From: UMGS1370 sp963557065
Lineage (GTDB): Bacteria > Bacillota > Clostridia > Lachnospirales > Lachnospiraceae
Assembly (NCBI GenBank): GCA_963557065.1
Contig: CAUWCT010000083.1
Location: forward strand, 1 to 10,453
Reading direction: 5' to 3'
Length of the DNA: 10,453 bases
Both the position numbers and the translations under genes were made by a program. This document shows, piece by piece, positions 1-6,601 of this stretch. The number at the start of each line of letters is the position of its first letter. The stretch's first letter is position 1. Below the pieces are notes generated by a model. The model made no database searches. It had not been told where the DNA came from and saw only the letters and a list, made by a program, of their open reading frames with translations.

Positions 1-46
1 AATCGGGGCTAATGTTTCAGGTTTTTCGGGACATTTTCAAAAACGC

Positions 47-76
47 TTGACACGAGCCGCAAAAATTTAGAATACT
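47..76 (+). promoter_or_regulatory. Candidate sigma-A promoter upstream of the histidine kinase
   Basis: A perfect -35 TTGACA (47-52) is followed after 18 bp by AATACT (71-76), which matches four of six -10 positions. An overlapping alternative -10, TAGAAT (68-73), would have a short 15-bp spacer. It lies about 100 bp ahead of the kinase start, so it would give a leader containing the inverted repeat at 120-146. Called by eye from consensus only. Confidence 0.45.
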
Positions 77-100
77 TTTAGAAATAAACCTTCTGAACTA

Positions 101-109
101 TGTTATACT
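101..109 (+). promoter_or_regulatory. Extended -10 promoter element for the two-component operon
   Basis: TGTTATACT is an extended -10 (TGn plus TATACT, five of six matches). The -35 region 17-18 bp upstream (about 80-86) is poor, which extended -10 promoters tolerate. The predicted transcript start near 116 would sit at the edge of the inverted repeat at 120-146. It could act with, or instead of, the candidate at 47-76. Confidence 0.45.
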
Positions 110-119
110 ATAAACAACG

Positions 120-146
120 GTTTTCCGCTGGAAATAGAGGGAAAAC
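120..146 (+). repeat. Inverted repeat in the 5' leader of the kinase operon
   Basis: GTTTTCC (120-126) and GGAAAAC (140-146) are perfectly complementary 7-base arms around a 13-base loop. It lies between the extended -10 element and the kinase Shine-Dalgarno AAAGGA (158-163). It could be an operator for autoregulation by the downstream response regulator or a weak mRNA hairpin. There is no U-tract, so it is not a terminator. Confidence 0.35.
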
Positions 147-172
147 ATTCCTGTGAGAAAGGATGTTACAAA

Positions 173-1687
173 ATGAAACTAAAAACTCGACTGGTCGTTG
201 CATTTGTGACGATTACCCTTATGCCGATTTTTTTGATATACATGGTAGCAGTGGGACTTTCCAGTTATCAGACGAAAGCGTTCAGCAAGGAATACGGCCT
301 GACAGAGCAGATCGATTTGCTTTCCGGCAACTCGGTTCAGGCATTTAACCGTTTAACCAGAGGGTTTGAGGAAAAACTCCAGAAGGCTGTAGAGGAATCG
401 CCGGAAAAATTTGAAAATCCCACGTATCTGGCAGAACTTAATAAGGAACTGAAAAATTATTATGCGTATTTAATTGTAAGAAAAGGGGATCAGATCCTTT
501 TTACAGGCGATGACGAACTGTCCATTGATAAAGATATTTTAAACCAACTGCCTGAATACGGCAATGTACAGGATAAGATAGAGGGCAGTCTGTATTTGGA
601 CGGAGAGAGCCAGCATCTGGTCAAGCAGCTGGATTTTACCTTCGAGGACGGCGATCAGGGAAGTATTTTTATGATATCCCAGGTAGACGAACTTCTGCCG
701 GAGGTTCAGGACATGCTCCGGGAGATGCTGATTGCGGGAATTATGATTTTGGTTATCGCAGGGACGGTGATGGTCATTTGGATTTACCGCTCCATTATCC
801 AGCCCCTGGGTAAATTAGAAGAAGCCACTAAAAAGATTCGGGACGGCAATCTGGATTTTTCTCTGGAGGTAGAGGAGGAAGACGAGATTGGACAGCTTTG
901 TCAGGATTTTGAGGAGATGCGTATCCGTTTAAAGGAGTCCACAGAGGAAAAGATCCAATATGATAAGGAAAGCAAAGAATTAATCAGCAATATTTCCCAT
1001 GATTTAAAGACGCCTATCACAGCGATTAAGGGGTATGTGGAAGGCATTATGGACGGCGTTGCTTCTTCGCCGGAAAAACTGGATAAATATATCCGCACAA
1101 TTTACAATAAGGCCAACGATATGGATCGCCTGATTGATGAATTGACCTTTTATTCCAAGATTGACACCAATAAGATTCCGTATACCTTTTCAAAGATTAA
1201 TGTGAGCCGCTATTTCAGAGACTGTTCAGAAGAGGTGGGATTGGATCTGGAAGCGCAGAACATTGAACTGGGCTATTTTAATTATGTAGAAGATGATGTA
1301 TGCGTAATTGCAGATGTAGAACAGCTGCGGCGGGTTATCAACAATATTATCAGCAATTCTGTCAAGTATTTAGATAAGAAAAAGGGAATTATCAATATTC
1401 GGATTAAAGATGCAGGCGATTTTGTGGAGATAGGAATAGAGGACAACGGCAGAGGGATTGCCGCCAGAGATCTGCCCAATATTTTTGACAGGTTTTATCG
1501 GACGGATGCCTCCCGCAATTCCCAAAAAGGGGGGAGCGGCATAGGTCTTTCCATTGTCAAAAAGATTATTGAGGACCATAATGGCCGGATATGGGCTACC
1601 AGTAAGGAAGGAATCGGAACAGAGATACATTTTGTTCTTAGAAAATACCAGGAGGTTGTTCAGGATGAGCAGAATATTAATCATTGA
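173..1687 (+). CDS. Membrane sensor histidine kinase (HAMP, HisKA, HATPase_c)
   Basis: This 504-residue sensor autophosphorylates on histidine in response to an extracytoplasmic cue and passes the phosphate to the regulator encoded next to it. Transmembrane segments are seen at about residues 7-29 and 185-207. They enclose an extracellular domain of roughly 155 residues that I do not recognise. A HAMP linker (about 207-258, with Pro211) follows. The H-box SHDLKTP places the phosphoacceptor at His276. The ATPase domain shows an N-box (NNIISNS, from about 390), G1 DNGRGI (424-429), an F-box-like FDRFYR and G2 GGSGIGL (453-459), so all catalytic motifs look intact. The ATG has AAAGGA nine bases upstream. 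Its 3' end overlaps the regulator by 23 bp, implying translational coupling. The general role is secure from the motifs; the signal sensed and the orthologous name are not known. Confidence 0.95.
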   Translation: MKLKTRLVVAFVTITLMPIFLIYMVAVGLSSYQTKAFSKEYGLTEQIDLLSGNSVQAFNRLTRGFEEKLQKAVEESPEKFENPTYLAELNKELKNYYAYLIVRKGDQILFTGDDELSIDKDILNQLPEYGNVQDKIEGSLYLDGESQHLVKQLDFTFEDGDQGSIFMISQVDELLPEVQDMLREMLIAGIMILVIAGTVMVIWIYRSIIQPLGKLEEATKKIRDGNLDFSLEVEEEDEIGQLCQDFEEMRIRLKESTEEKIQYDKESKELISNISHDLKTPITAIKGYVEGIMDGVASSPEKLDKYIRTIYNKANDMDRLIDELTFYSKIDTNKIPYTFSKINVSRYFRDCSEEVGLDLEAQNIELGYFNYVEDDVCVIADVEQLRRVINNIISNSVKYLDKKKGIINIRIKDAGDFVEIGIEDNGRGIAARDLPNIFDRFYRTDASRNSQKGGSGIGLSIVKKIIEDHNGRIWATSKEGIGTEIHFVLRKYQEVVQDEQNINH

Positions 1688-2354
1688 AGATGAAGAAAGC
1701 ATCGCAGAGTTGGAGAAGGATTATCTGGAACTGTCAGGATTTGAAGTGGAGATTGAAAACGATGGTGCAGATGGTCTGGAGAAGGCTTTGGGAGAGGACT
1801 TTGACCTGATTATATTGGACTTAATGCTTCCTGGGATGGATGGCTTTGAGATTTGCAAGAAGGTTCGGGAAAAGAAAAACACGCCGATCATTATGGTTTC
1901 CGCTAAGAAAGAAGATATTGATAAAATCCGGGGCCTGGGGCTGGGAGCAGATGACTATATTACCAAGCCGTTTTCTCCAAGTGAGATGGTGGCAAGAGTC
2001 AAGGCTCATATGGCCCGCTATGAACGTCTGATTTCCAGTGGCCTTCCGGCCAACGATATGATTGAGATTCGCGGTCTGAAGATTGACAAAACCGCCCGCA
2101 GAGTCTGGATTAATGGAGAAGAAAAGAATTTTACCACAAAAGAATTTGACCTTCTCACGTTTCTGGCAGAACATCCCAACCACGTATTTACCAAAGAAGA
2201 ATTATTTAACAAGATCTGGGATATGGAATCCATCGGCGATATTGCCACTGTTACGGTACACATCAAGAAGATACGGGAGAAGATTGAGTTTAACACTGCC
2301 AAGCCCCAGTACATTGAGACGATATGGGGAGTAGGGTACCGGTTTAAAGTGTAA
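1665..2354 (+). CDS. OmpR/PhoB-family response regulator
   Basis: This 229-residue cytoplasmic transcription factor is the likely partner of the kinase whose 3' end it overlaps. The receiver domain (about 1-120) has the acidic pair Glu8/Asp9, the phosphoacceptor Asp52 in LIILDLMLPGMDG, the conserved Ser79 and Lys101 in the TKPF motif. The C-terminal winged helix (about 130-229) shows the OmpR-type pattern, including the FDLL segment, a recognition region near TVTVHIKKIREK and the ending WGVGYRFKV. The start at 1665 is chosen because AGGAGG (1650-1655) lies nine bases upstream and the protein then begins at the usual point for the family. A longer in-frame reading from 1554 would add 37 residues that only duplicate kinase sequence in another frame. 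Target genes cannot be read from the sequence; autoregulation is plausible. Confidence 0.95.
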   Translation: MSRILIIEDEESIAELEKDYLELSGFEVEIENDGADGLEKALGEDFDLIILDLMLPGMDGFEICKKVREKKNTPIIMVSAKKEDIDKIRGLGLGADDYITKPFSPSEMVARVKAHMARYERLISSGLPANDMIEIRGLKIDKTARRVWINGEEKNFTTKEFDLLTFLAEHPNHVFTKEELFNKIWDMESIGDIATVTVHIKKIREKIEFNTAKPQYIETIWGVGYRFKV

Positions 2355-2384
2355 AATTTCAAGTGAAAAAGTTCCAACGATTAC

Positions 2385-2413
2385 TTGACAGCACTTTCAG
2401 TTGCTGATATAGT
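2385..2413 (+). promoter_or_regulatory. Strong sigma-A promoter for the helicase leader
   Basis: TTGACA (2385-2390), a 17-bp spacer and TATAGT (2408-2413) match the consensus at eleven of twelve positions. The TG at 2405-2406 also makes it an extended -10. Transcription should start near 2420, only about seven bases before the terminator-like hairpin at 2427-2473. It is the best-scoring promoter by eye in the window. Confidence 0.8.
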
Positions 2414-2426
2414 TAATTCCTGTACG

Positions 2427-2473
2427 AACGAGAGGATGAAAGGCCTGAGCGTGCCTTACCGCCTCTCGTTTTT
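2427..2473 (+). terminator. Intrinsic terminator or attenuator in the helicase leader
   Basis: AACGAGAGG (2427-2435) pairs perfectly with CCTCTCGTT (2462-2470). Inside the 26-base loop AAGGC (2440-2444) pairs with GCCTT (2453-2457). The outer stem runs straight into a U-tract (2469-2473). It can terminate read-through from the two-component operon, and it also lies just after the start of the strong promoter at 2385-2413. Helicase expression from that promoter must therefore read through it, as expected of an attenuator. Confidence 0.75.
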
Positions 2474-2563
2474 GCTGTCGCCAGGTATCTGGGAAAAGAT
2501 GTTTGCGTCAGGCTTTTACTGAGAATAAAGAGTTAGAGACAGAGAGGATTAGGGAATTTATAT

Positions 2564-4288
2564 ATGGAGACAATTAAATTTGAAGAGTTAAAATTAGATG
2601 ACAGGATTCTTCGGGCAGTTGCAGACATGGGGTTTGAGGAGACTTCTCCCATCCAGGGGCAGGCGATTCCGCTGGCGTTGGAAGGAACGGACATCATTGG
2701 TCAGGCCCAGACCGGAACCGGGAAAACGGCGGCATTCGGCATTCCGCTGCTGGAGAGAATTGACCCAAAGCTGAAAAAGCTGCAGGCAGTTGTACTCTGT
2801 CCTACCAGAGAGTTGGCAATCCAGGTAGCAGAGGAGATTCGGCGCCTGGCAAAGTACATGCATGGAATTAAGGTTTTGCCTGTGTATGGGGGCCAGGAGA
2901 TAGTAAAACAGATTCGCTCTTTAAAAGATGGCACTCAGGTGGTTATCGGCACTCCGGGACGTGTGATGGATCATATGCGCAGAAAGACCATCCGCACAGA
3001 AGAGATTCACACAGTTATCCTGGATGAAGCAGATGAAATGCTGAACATGGGATTTTTAGAAGATATGGAGACAATTTTGGGACAGCTTCCCGAAACCCGC
3101 CAGACCATGATGTTTTCTGCAACCATGCCTCCGGCGATTCTGGAGATTGCCCGCAAATTTCAAAAAGATCCGGTCACTGTAAAAGTGATAAAGAAAGATT
3201 TAACCGTTCCCAAAGTAACCCAGTATTACTATGAGGTAAAGCAAAAGAATAAAGTCGAGGTTTTAAGCCGTCTGCTGGATTTATATGCTCCTAAATTGTC
3301 GGTTGTGTTCTGCAATACGAAAAAGGGTGTGGAAGAAGTAGTAGAGGCTCTTCAGGGCCGGGGATATTTTGCAGAAGGTCTTCATGGCGATTTAAAACAG
3401 ATTCAGCGGGACCGGGTTATGAACAGCTTCCGCAATGGGAAAACGGATATTTTGGTGGCAACGGATGTGGCTGCGCGGGGAATCGACGTAGATGATGTAG
3501 AAGCAGTATTTAATTATGATATTCCCCAGGACGATGAATACTACGTTCACCGTATTGGCCGTACCGGACGGGCAGGACGGGAAGGCAAGGCATTTAGCCT
3601 GGTGGTCGGACGGGAAGTCTACAAAATGCGGGATATCCAGCGCTACTGCAAGACCCGGATTATTCCCCAGGCGATTCCGTCCTTAAATGACATTACTTCT
3701 ATTAAAGTAGATAAAATCCTGGATCAGGTAAGAGAAACTGTTGAAAACCAGGAATTAGACGATATGATCGATGTCATCGAAATGAAACTGATTGAAGAAG
3801 ATTATACTGCCATGGATCTGGCAGCCGCTCTGTTAAAAATCGTAGTAGGCGATGAAAACGAAGAGATTGGAGAGAGCAGCCGTCCGGCGCGTTCTCTGGA
3901 TGATCTGGATTCCTGGGGAAGGGGATTTGGCAGAGAGAGAGACGGACGCAGAGGGAGAAATGAGACTGCCGGAAGAGGCAGAGGACGCAGAACGCGGGCT
4001 TCAGAAAAAGTCTATGATTATATTGCCGGTGAGGGAAACAGCATGGCCAGACTGTTTTTAAATATCGGAAAATCTCAGAAGGTAACTCCGGGCGATATTT
4101 TGGGGGCAGTTGCAGGGGAATCCAGAATTCCGGGACGGGTTGTGGGCAGTATTGACATGTATGATGGATATACATTTGTAGAAGTGCCAAACGAGTATGC
4201 GGATACAGTAATTAAGTCCATGAAAAATGCCAAAATAAAAGGAAAAAATGTACACGCAGAACGGGCAAACGGACGAAATAATAGTTGA
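2564..4288 (+). CDS. deaD: DEAD-box RNA helicase with DbpA-type C-terminal RNA-binding domain
   Basis: This 574-residue ATP-dependent RNA helicase probably works in ribosome assembly, mRNA decay or cold adaptation, as in the DeaD/CshA/DbpA group. Core motifs are complete: Q-motif GFEETSPIQ (23-31), Walker A AQTGTGKT (48-55), PTRELA (80-85), TPGR (130-133), DEAD (154-157), SAT (185-187), ATDVAARGID (299-308) and HRIGRTGR (329-336). A helical stretch (about 380-430) and an Arg/Gly-rich linker (about 452-478) join the core to a DbpA-like RNA-binding fold (about 494-566) near the C-terminus. That domain recognises 23S rRNA in DbpA and YxiN; rRNA specificity here is inference. The ATG has AGGG (2551-2554) nine bases upstream. 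It is preceded by a promoter plus terminator-like leader. The symbol is a family label; cshA or dbpA would be equally defensible. Confidence 0.95.
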   Translation: METIKFEELKLDDRILRAVADMGFEETSPIQGQAIPLALEGTDIIGQAQTGTGKTAAFGIPLLERIDPKLKKLQAVVLCPTRELAIQVAEEIRRLAKYMHGIKVLPVYGGQEIVKQIRSLKDGTQVVIGTPGRVMDHMRRKTIRTEEIHTVILDEADEMLNMGFLEDMETILGQLPETRQTMMFSATMPPAILEIARKFQKDPVTVKVIKKDLTVPKVTQYYYEVKQKNKVEVLSRLLDLYAPKLSVVFCNTKKGVEEVVEALQGRGYFAEGLHGDLKQIQRDRVMNSFRNGKTDILVATDVAARGIDVDDVEAVFNYDIPQDDEYYVHRIGRTGRAGREGKAFSLVVGREVYKMRDIQRYCKTRIIPQAIPSLNDITSIKVDKILDQVRETVENQELDDMIDVIEMKLIEEDYTAMDLAAALLKIVVGDENEEIGESSRPARSLDDLDSWGRGFGRERDGRRGRNETAGRGRGRRTRASEKVYDYIAGEGNSMARLFLNIGKSQKVTPGDILGAVAGESRIPGRVVGSIDMYDGYTFVEVPNEYADTVIKSMKNAKIKGKNVHAERANGRNNS

Positions 4289-4313
4289 CTATATGCTCTG
4301 TTTCTGGTAGATT
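4285..4313 (+). promoter_or_regulatory. Candidate promoter for the lipoprotein gene
   Basis: TTGACT (4285-4290) overlaps the helicase stop codon. It is followed after 17 bp by TAGATT (4308-4313), with TG at 4305-4306 giving an extended -10. No terminator separates the helicase from the lipoprotein, so this would add independent transcription to read-through rather than replace it. Confidence 0.45.
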
Positions 4314-4351
4314 AAAGGAGTATACAAAAACTAAATCTTAGGAGGATACGT

Positions 4352-5002
4352 ATGAAAAAAATTAAAAGTGTTGCTGCCTTACTGGTAGCGGTAATGGTGC
4401 TTCTTCTGGCCGGCTGTGCTCCAAAATTTGATGCATCAGGTTATGTAAAGGGTGAACTGGATGCTGCATTAAAGGGAGAGATCACAGACGAATATCTGAA
4501 ACTGGTTGACGCTACCAGAGAAGAAGTAGAAGCAAATAATCAGGAAATGCTGGATGAGGTTATGGTACAGTTTACCAGTGTAGGACTTTCTGATGAACTG
4601 GTAGCAAAGTACCGCGAGTATATGTCCGGCTTACTGAAAAAGTGCAAATATACAGTAGGCGAGGCAACTAAGACAGATAATGGTTATACAGTTCCGGTTA
4701 CTGTAGAGCCGCTGCTTTTCGGCGATGCAATGCAGGAGGCTTTGACAAGCATTGAGGGAGATTTAATGACTTGGGCAACGGAAACAGCTACATCTGGAGA
4801 GACTCCTTCAGAGGCAGAGGTTATGGAACAGACCTTCACTATGCTGTATGACGCTTTAAACGGAAGCCTGGAGACCATAGGCTATGGTGAGGCTACAGAA
4901 CATACCCTGAACGTAGTAAAGGGCGAAGATGGAAAATATACAGTAGCGGATGAGGAAGTTATGGCTCTTGGCGAGAGCATGATCGATCCAGGTTCTTTAT
5001 AA
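4352..5002 (+). CDS. Predicted secreted lipoprotein, family not recognised
   Basis: This 216-residue protein begins with a lipoprotein signal peptide: a basic MKKIK start, a hydrophobic core and the lipobox LAGC, so cleavage is expected before Cys22 with membrane anchoring by lipid. The mature part is acidic and mostly helical-looking up to about residue 100. It then has strand-like stretches (KYTVGEATKTDNGYTVPVTV and the final HTLNVVKGEDGKYTVADEEV), a pattern seen in small substrate-free extracytoplasmic domains of Firmicutes lipoproteins such as the DUF5105-like group. That resemblance is an impression, not a match. AGGAGG (4340-4345) lies six bases before the ATG. It follows the helicase by 63 bp and ends in a strong terminator. 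No catalytic motif or transporter partner is visible, so no function is assigned. Confidence 0.9.
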   Translation: MKKIKSVAALLVAVMVLLLAGCAPKFDASGYVKGELDAALKGEITDEYLKLVDATREEVEANNQEMLDEVMVQFTSVGLSDELVAKYREYMSGLLKKCKYTVGEATKTDNGYTVPVTVEPLLFGDAMQEALTSIEGDLMTWATETATSGETPSEAEVMEQTFTMLYDALNGSLETIGYGEATEHTLNVVKGEDGKYTVADEEVMALGESMIDPGSL

Positions 5003-5026
5003 ACAATTACATTTCATTCAAATGAG

Positions 5027-5062
5027 AAAAGCTGTCCTGACGAATCGTTGGGACGGCTTTTT
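5027..5062 (+). terminator. Intrinsic terminator after the lipoprotein gene
   Basis: AAAAGCTGTCC (5027-5037) pairs with GGACGGCTTTT (5051-5061) through an 11-bp stem with one G-U pair, a 13-base loop and a run of five Ts (5058-5062). It starts 25 bases after the lipoprotein stop codon. Confidence 0.88.
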
Positions 5063-5074
5063 GTTGTCAGGCAT

Positions 5075-5106
5075 CCGGAAAAGCTGCCAGTGGCAGGTTT
5101 TCTCGG
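5075..5106 (+). terminator. Second hairpin in the aldehyde dehydrogenase leader
   Basis: The core CTGCC-AGT-GGCAG (5084-5096) is extended by AAAA (5079-5082) pairing with TTTT (5098-5101) across one G-G mismatch. It extends again by CCGG (5075-5078) pairing with TCGG (5103-5106) with one G-U pair. It sits 12 bases after the U-tract of the preceding terminator and just before the dehydrogenase Shine-Dalgarno (5111-5115). It may be a backup terminator or a translational or attenuation structure; its T-run GTTTTC is short. Confidence 0.5.
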
Positions 5107-5119
5107 CTATGGAGGAGAT

Positions 5120-6487
5120 ATGACTGCAGAACGATTATTAAAGAGGCAGAGGAAAGCTTTTTTACAGGGGAGAACACTGGATACAGACTTTCGCAGGGGT
5201 ATACTGCGCCGACTGGGAAAAAACATTGAAAAGTATCAGCCGGAAATAGAGGCAGCTCTAAAAAAAGATCTAAATAAATCCTCATTTGAATCCTATATGA
5301 CAGAGACAGGGCTGATCTTAAGTTCTCTTTCCTATATGTTAAAGCATTTGGATTCCTGGACAAAACGGAAACTGGTTCCCACACCCATTGCCCAAATGCC
5401 GGCGGTTAGTTTTGTCATTCGGGAACCTTATGGAAACGTACTGGTGATGGCACCTTGGAATTATCCGTTTCTGCTGGCTATGGAACCTTTTATCGGGGCG
5501 ATTGCAGCCGGAAACTGCTGTATTGTAAAGCCGTCAGAATACGCGCCAAATACAGGGAACGTGATAAAGACAATCATAGAACAGTCCGCTCCCTCTTGGC
5601 TGGGAGCGGTGGTATTAGGGGATCAGGCAGTCAGTGAAAAGCTGCTGGACTGCCGCTTTGACTATATTTTCTTTACAGGAAGTCCGGCAGTGGGAAAGGA
5701 AGTTTTAAAAAAGGCAGTCTTGCATCTGACGCCAGTTACCCTGGAACTGGGAGGAAAAAGTCCCTGTATTGTAGAAAAGAGCGCAGATATCCGGATGGCT
5801 GCAAAACGGATTGTATTTGGGAAATTTTTAAATGCAGGACAAACCTGTGTGGCGCCGGATTATATTCTGGTGCAGAGAACTGTGAAAAAAGAATTGATTC
5901 GGTGGATAAAGTATTGGATTTGCAGGCAGCTTGGGGAAAATCCTCTTTCAAATCCTGATTATCCCAGAATTATCAGCAGAAAACAGTATGATCGTCTGGT
6001 CCATCTGCTGGATGGAGAAACGCTGCTGTTTGGCGGAGAGAGAAGGGAGGAAACTCTTCAGATTGGCCCTGTTCTTTTAGATGAGCCGTCCTGGGAACGT
6101 CCGGTTATGAAAGAAGAGATTTTCGGTCCCATTCTTCCCATTATTTCCATAGATTCTGTATTGGAAGCAGAGAAAATTATCAAACGGGGGGAAAGGCCGT
6201 TGGCCTTGTATTTGTTTACGTCCAGAAAGCCGGTGGAAGAGTATGTTCTGGACCATATCTCCTTTGGGGGTGGCTGCATCAATGATACGGTGGTTCATCT
6301 GGCGACCAATTACCTGCCTTTTGGAGGAGTGGGAAACAGCGGAATGGGGGCATATCATGGAAAATATACCTTTGAGACATTTACCAGAGAAAAGTCCGTG
6401 CAAAAAAAGCCGGTGAGGCCGGATTTGCCGGTCAGGTATCAGCCGTATACGAAAACAAAGGAAAAGTGGCTGAAGCGTTTCTTGTAG
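5120..6487 (+). CDS. Aldehyde dehydrogenase, class-3-like (NAD(P)+-dependent)
   Basis: This 455-residue enzyme should oxidise an aldehyde to its carboxylic acid with NAD(P)+, probably in the cytoplasm or loosely at the membrane. Visible motifs are PWNYP (112-116) with oxyanion Asn114, KPSE (137-140) at the cofactor site, FFTGSPAVGK (184-193), LELGG with the general base Glu209, GQTC with the catalytic Cys243 and EEIFGP (332-337). Length and the late C-terminal segment fit the class 3 group (YwdH- and fatty-aldehyde-like) rather than the longer class 1/2 enzymes. The basic ending KTKEKWLKRFL could touch the membrane. The ATG at 5120 is chosen because GGAGG (5111-5115) lies four bases upstream. 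An in-frame TTG at 5048 falls inside the terminator loop and is rejected. No clear promoter lies between the terminator and this gene. The substrate is unknown. Confidence 0.93.
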   Translation: MTAERLLKRQRKAFLQGRTLDTDFRRGILRRLGKNIEKYQPEIEAALKKDLNKSSFESYMTETGLILSSLSYMLKHLDSWTKRKLVPTPIAQMPAVSFVIREPYGNVLVMAPWNYPFLLAMEPFIGAIAAGNCCIVKPSEYAPNTGNVIKTIIEQSAPSWLGAVVLGDQAVSEKLLDCRFDYIFFTGSPAVGKEVLKKAVLHLTPVTLELGGKSPCIVEKSADIRMAAKRIVFGKFLNAGQTCVAPDYILVQRTVKKELIRWIKYWICRQLGENPLSNPDYPRIISRKQYDRLVHLLDGETLLFGGERREETLQIGPVLLDEPSWERPVMKEEIFGPILPIISIDSVLEAEKIIKRGERPLALYLFTSRKPVEEYVLDHISFGGGCINDTVVHLATNYLPFGGVGNSGMGAYHGKYTFETFTREKSVQKKPVRPDLPVRYQPYTKTKEKWLKRFL

Positions 6488-6531
6488 AATGTCAAAGGGG
6501 ATGATCGGGTTTCATTCCTTAGTAACCGCCC

Positions 6532-6545
6532 TGACAGGGTTGTCA
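6532..6545. repeat. Dyad overlapping the nagA promoter -35, possible operator
   Basis: TGACA (6532-6536) and TGTCA (6541-6545) form a perfect inverted repeat around GGGT, and the right arm is part of the -35 TTGTCA. A repressor bound here would block the promoter. It does not resemble any NagR or NagC operator I can recall with certainty. Confidence 0.3.
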
Positions 6546-6568
6546 ATCAGGAAAAAACAGGTTATACT
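6540..6568 (+). promoter_or_regulatory. Sigma-A promoter of the nagA-like gene
   Basis: TTGTCA (6540-6545), a 17-bp spacer and TATACT (6563-6568) match the consensus at ten of twelve positions. It starts transcription about 25 bases ahead of the gene's ATG, so the deacetylase probably has its own transcript. No clear terminator for the preceding dehydrogenase is visible, so read-through may add to it. Confidence 0.75.
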
Positions 6569-6601
6569 GATAAAAAACAAAAGGAAAGCGAGAGGGTTGC
6601 A

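Noticed and set aside
1554..1664. Response regulator extended upstream to 1554
   Set aside because: The extra residues are an out-of-frame reading of the kinase catalytic domain. AGGAGG at 1650-1655 and the MSRILIIEDEES start at 1665 are clearly the real beginning.
2436..2522. A 28-codon open frame (MKGLSVPYRL...) inside the helicase leader, a possible leader peptide
   Set aside because: Its GAGAGG would sit directly against the ATG with no spacing, and the frame lies within the terminator stem. It is probably chance, though conservation of the frame would reopen it.
3774..4190. Minus-strand open frame opposite the helicase C-terminus
   Set aside because: It mirrors the Arg/Gly-rich linker region, has a Cys/His/Pro-rich shadow composition and no ribosome binding site.
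5048..5119. Longer dehydrogenase from an in-frame TTG at 5048
   Set aside because: The TTG lies in the loop and stem of the terminator at 5027-5062 and has no ribosome binding site, whereas the ATG at 5120 has GGAGG and starts at the family's usual N-terminus.
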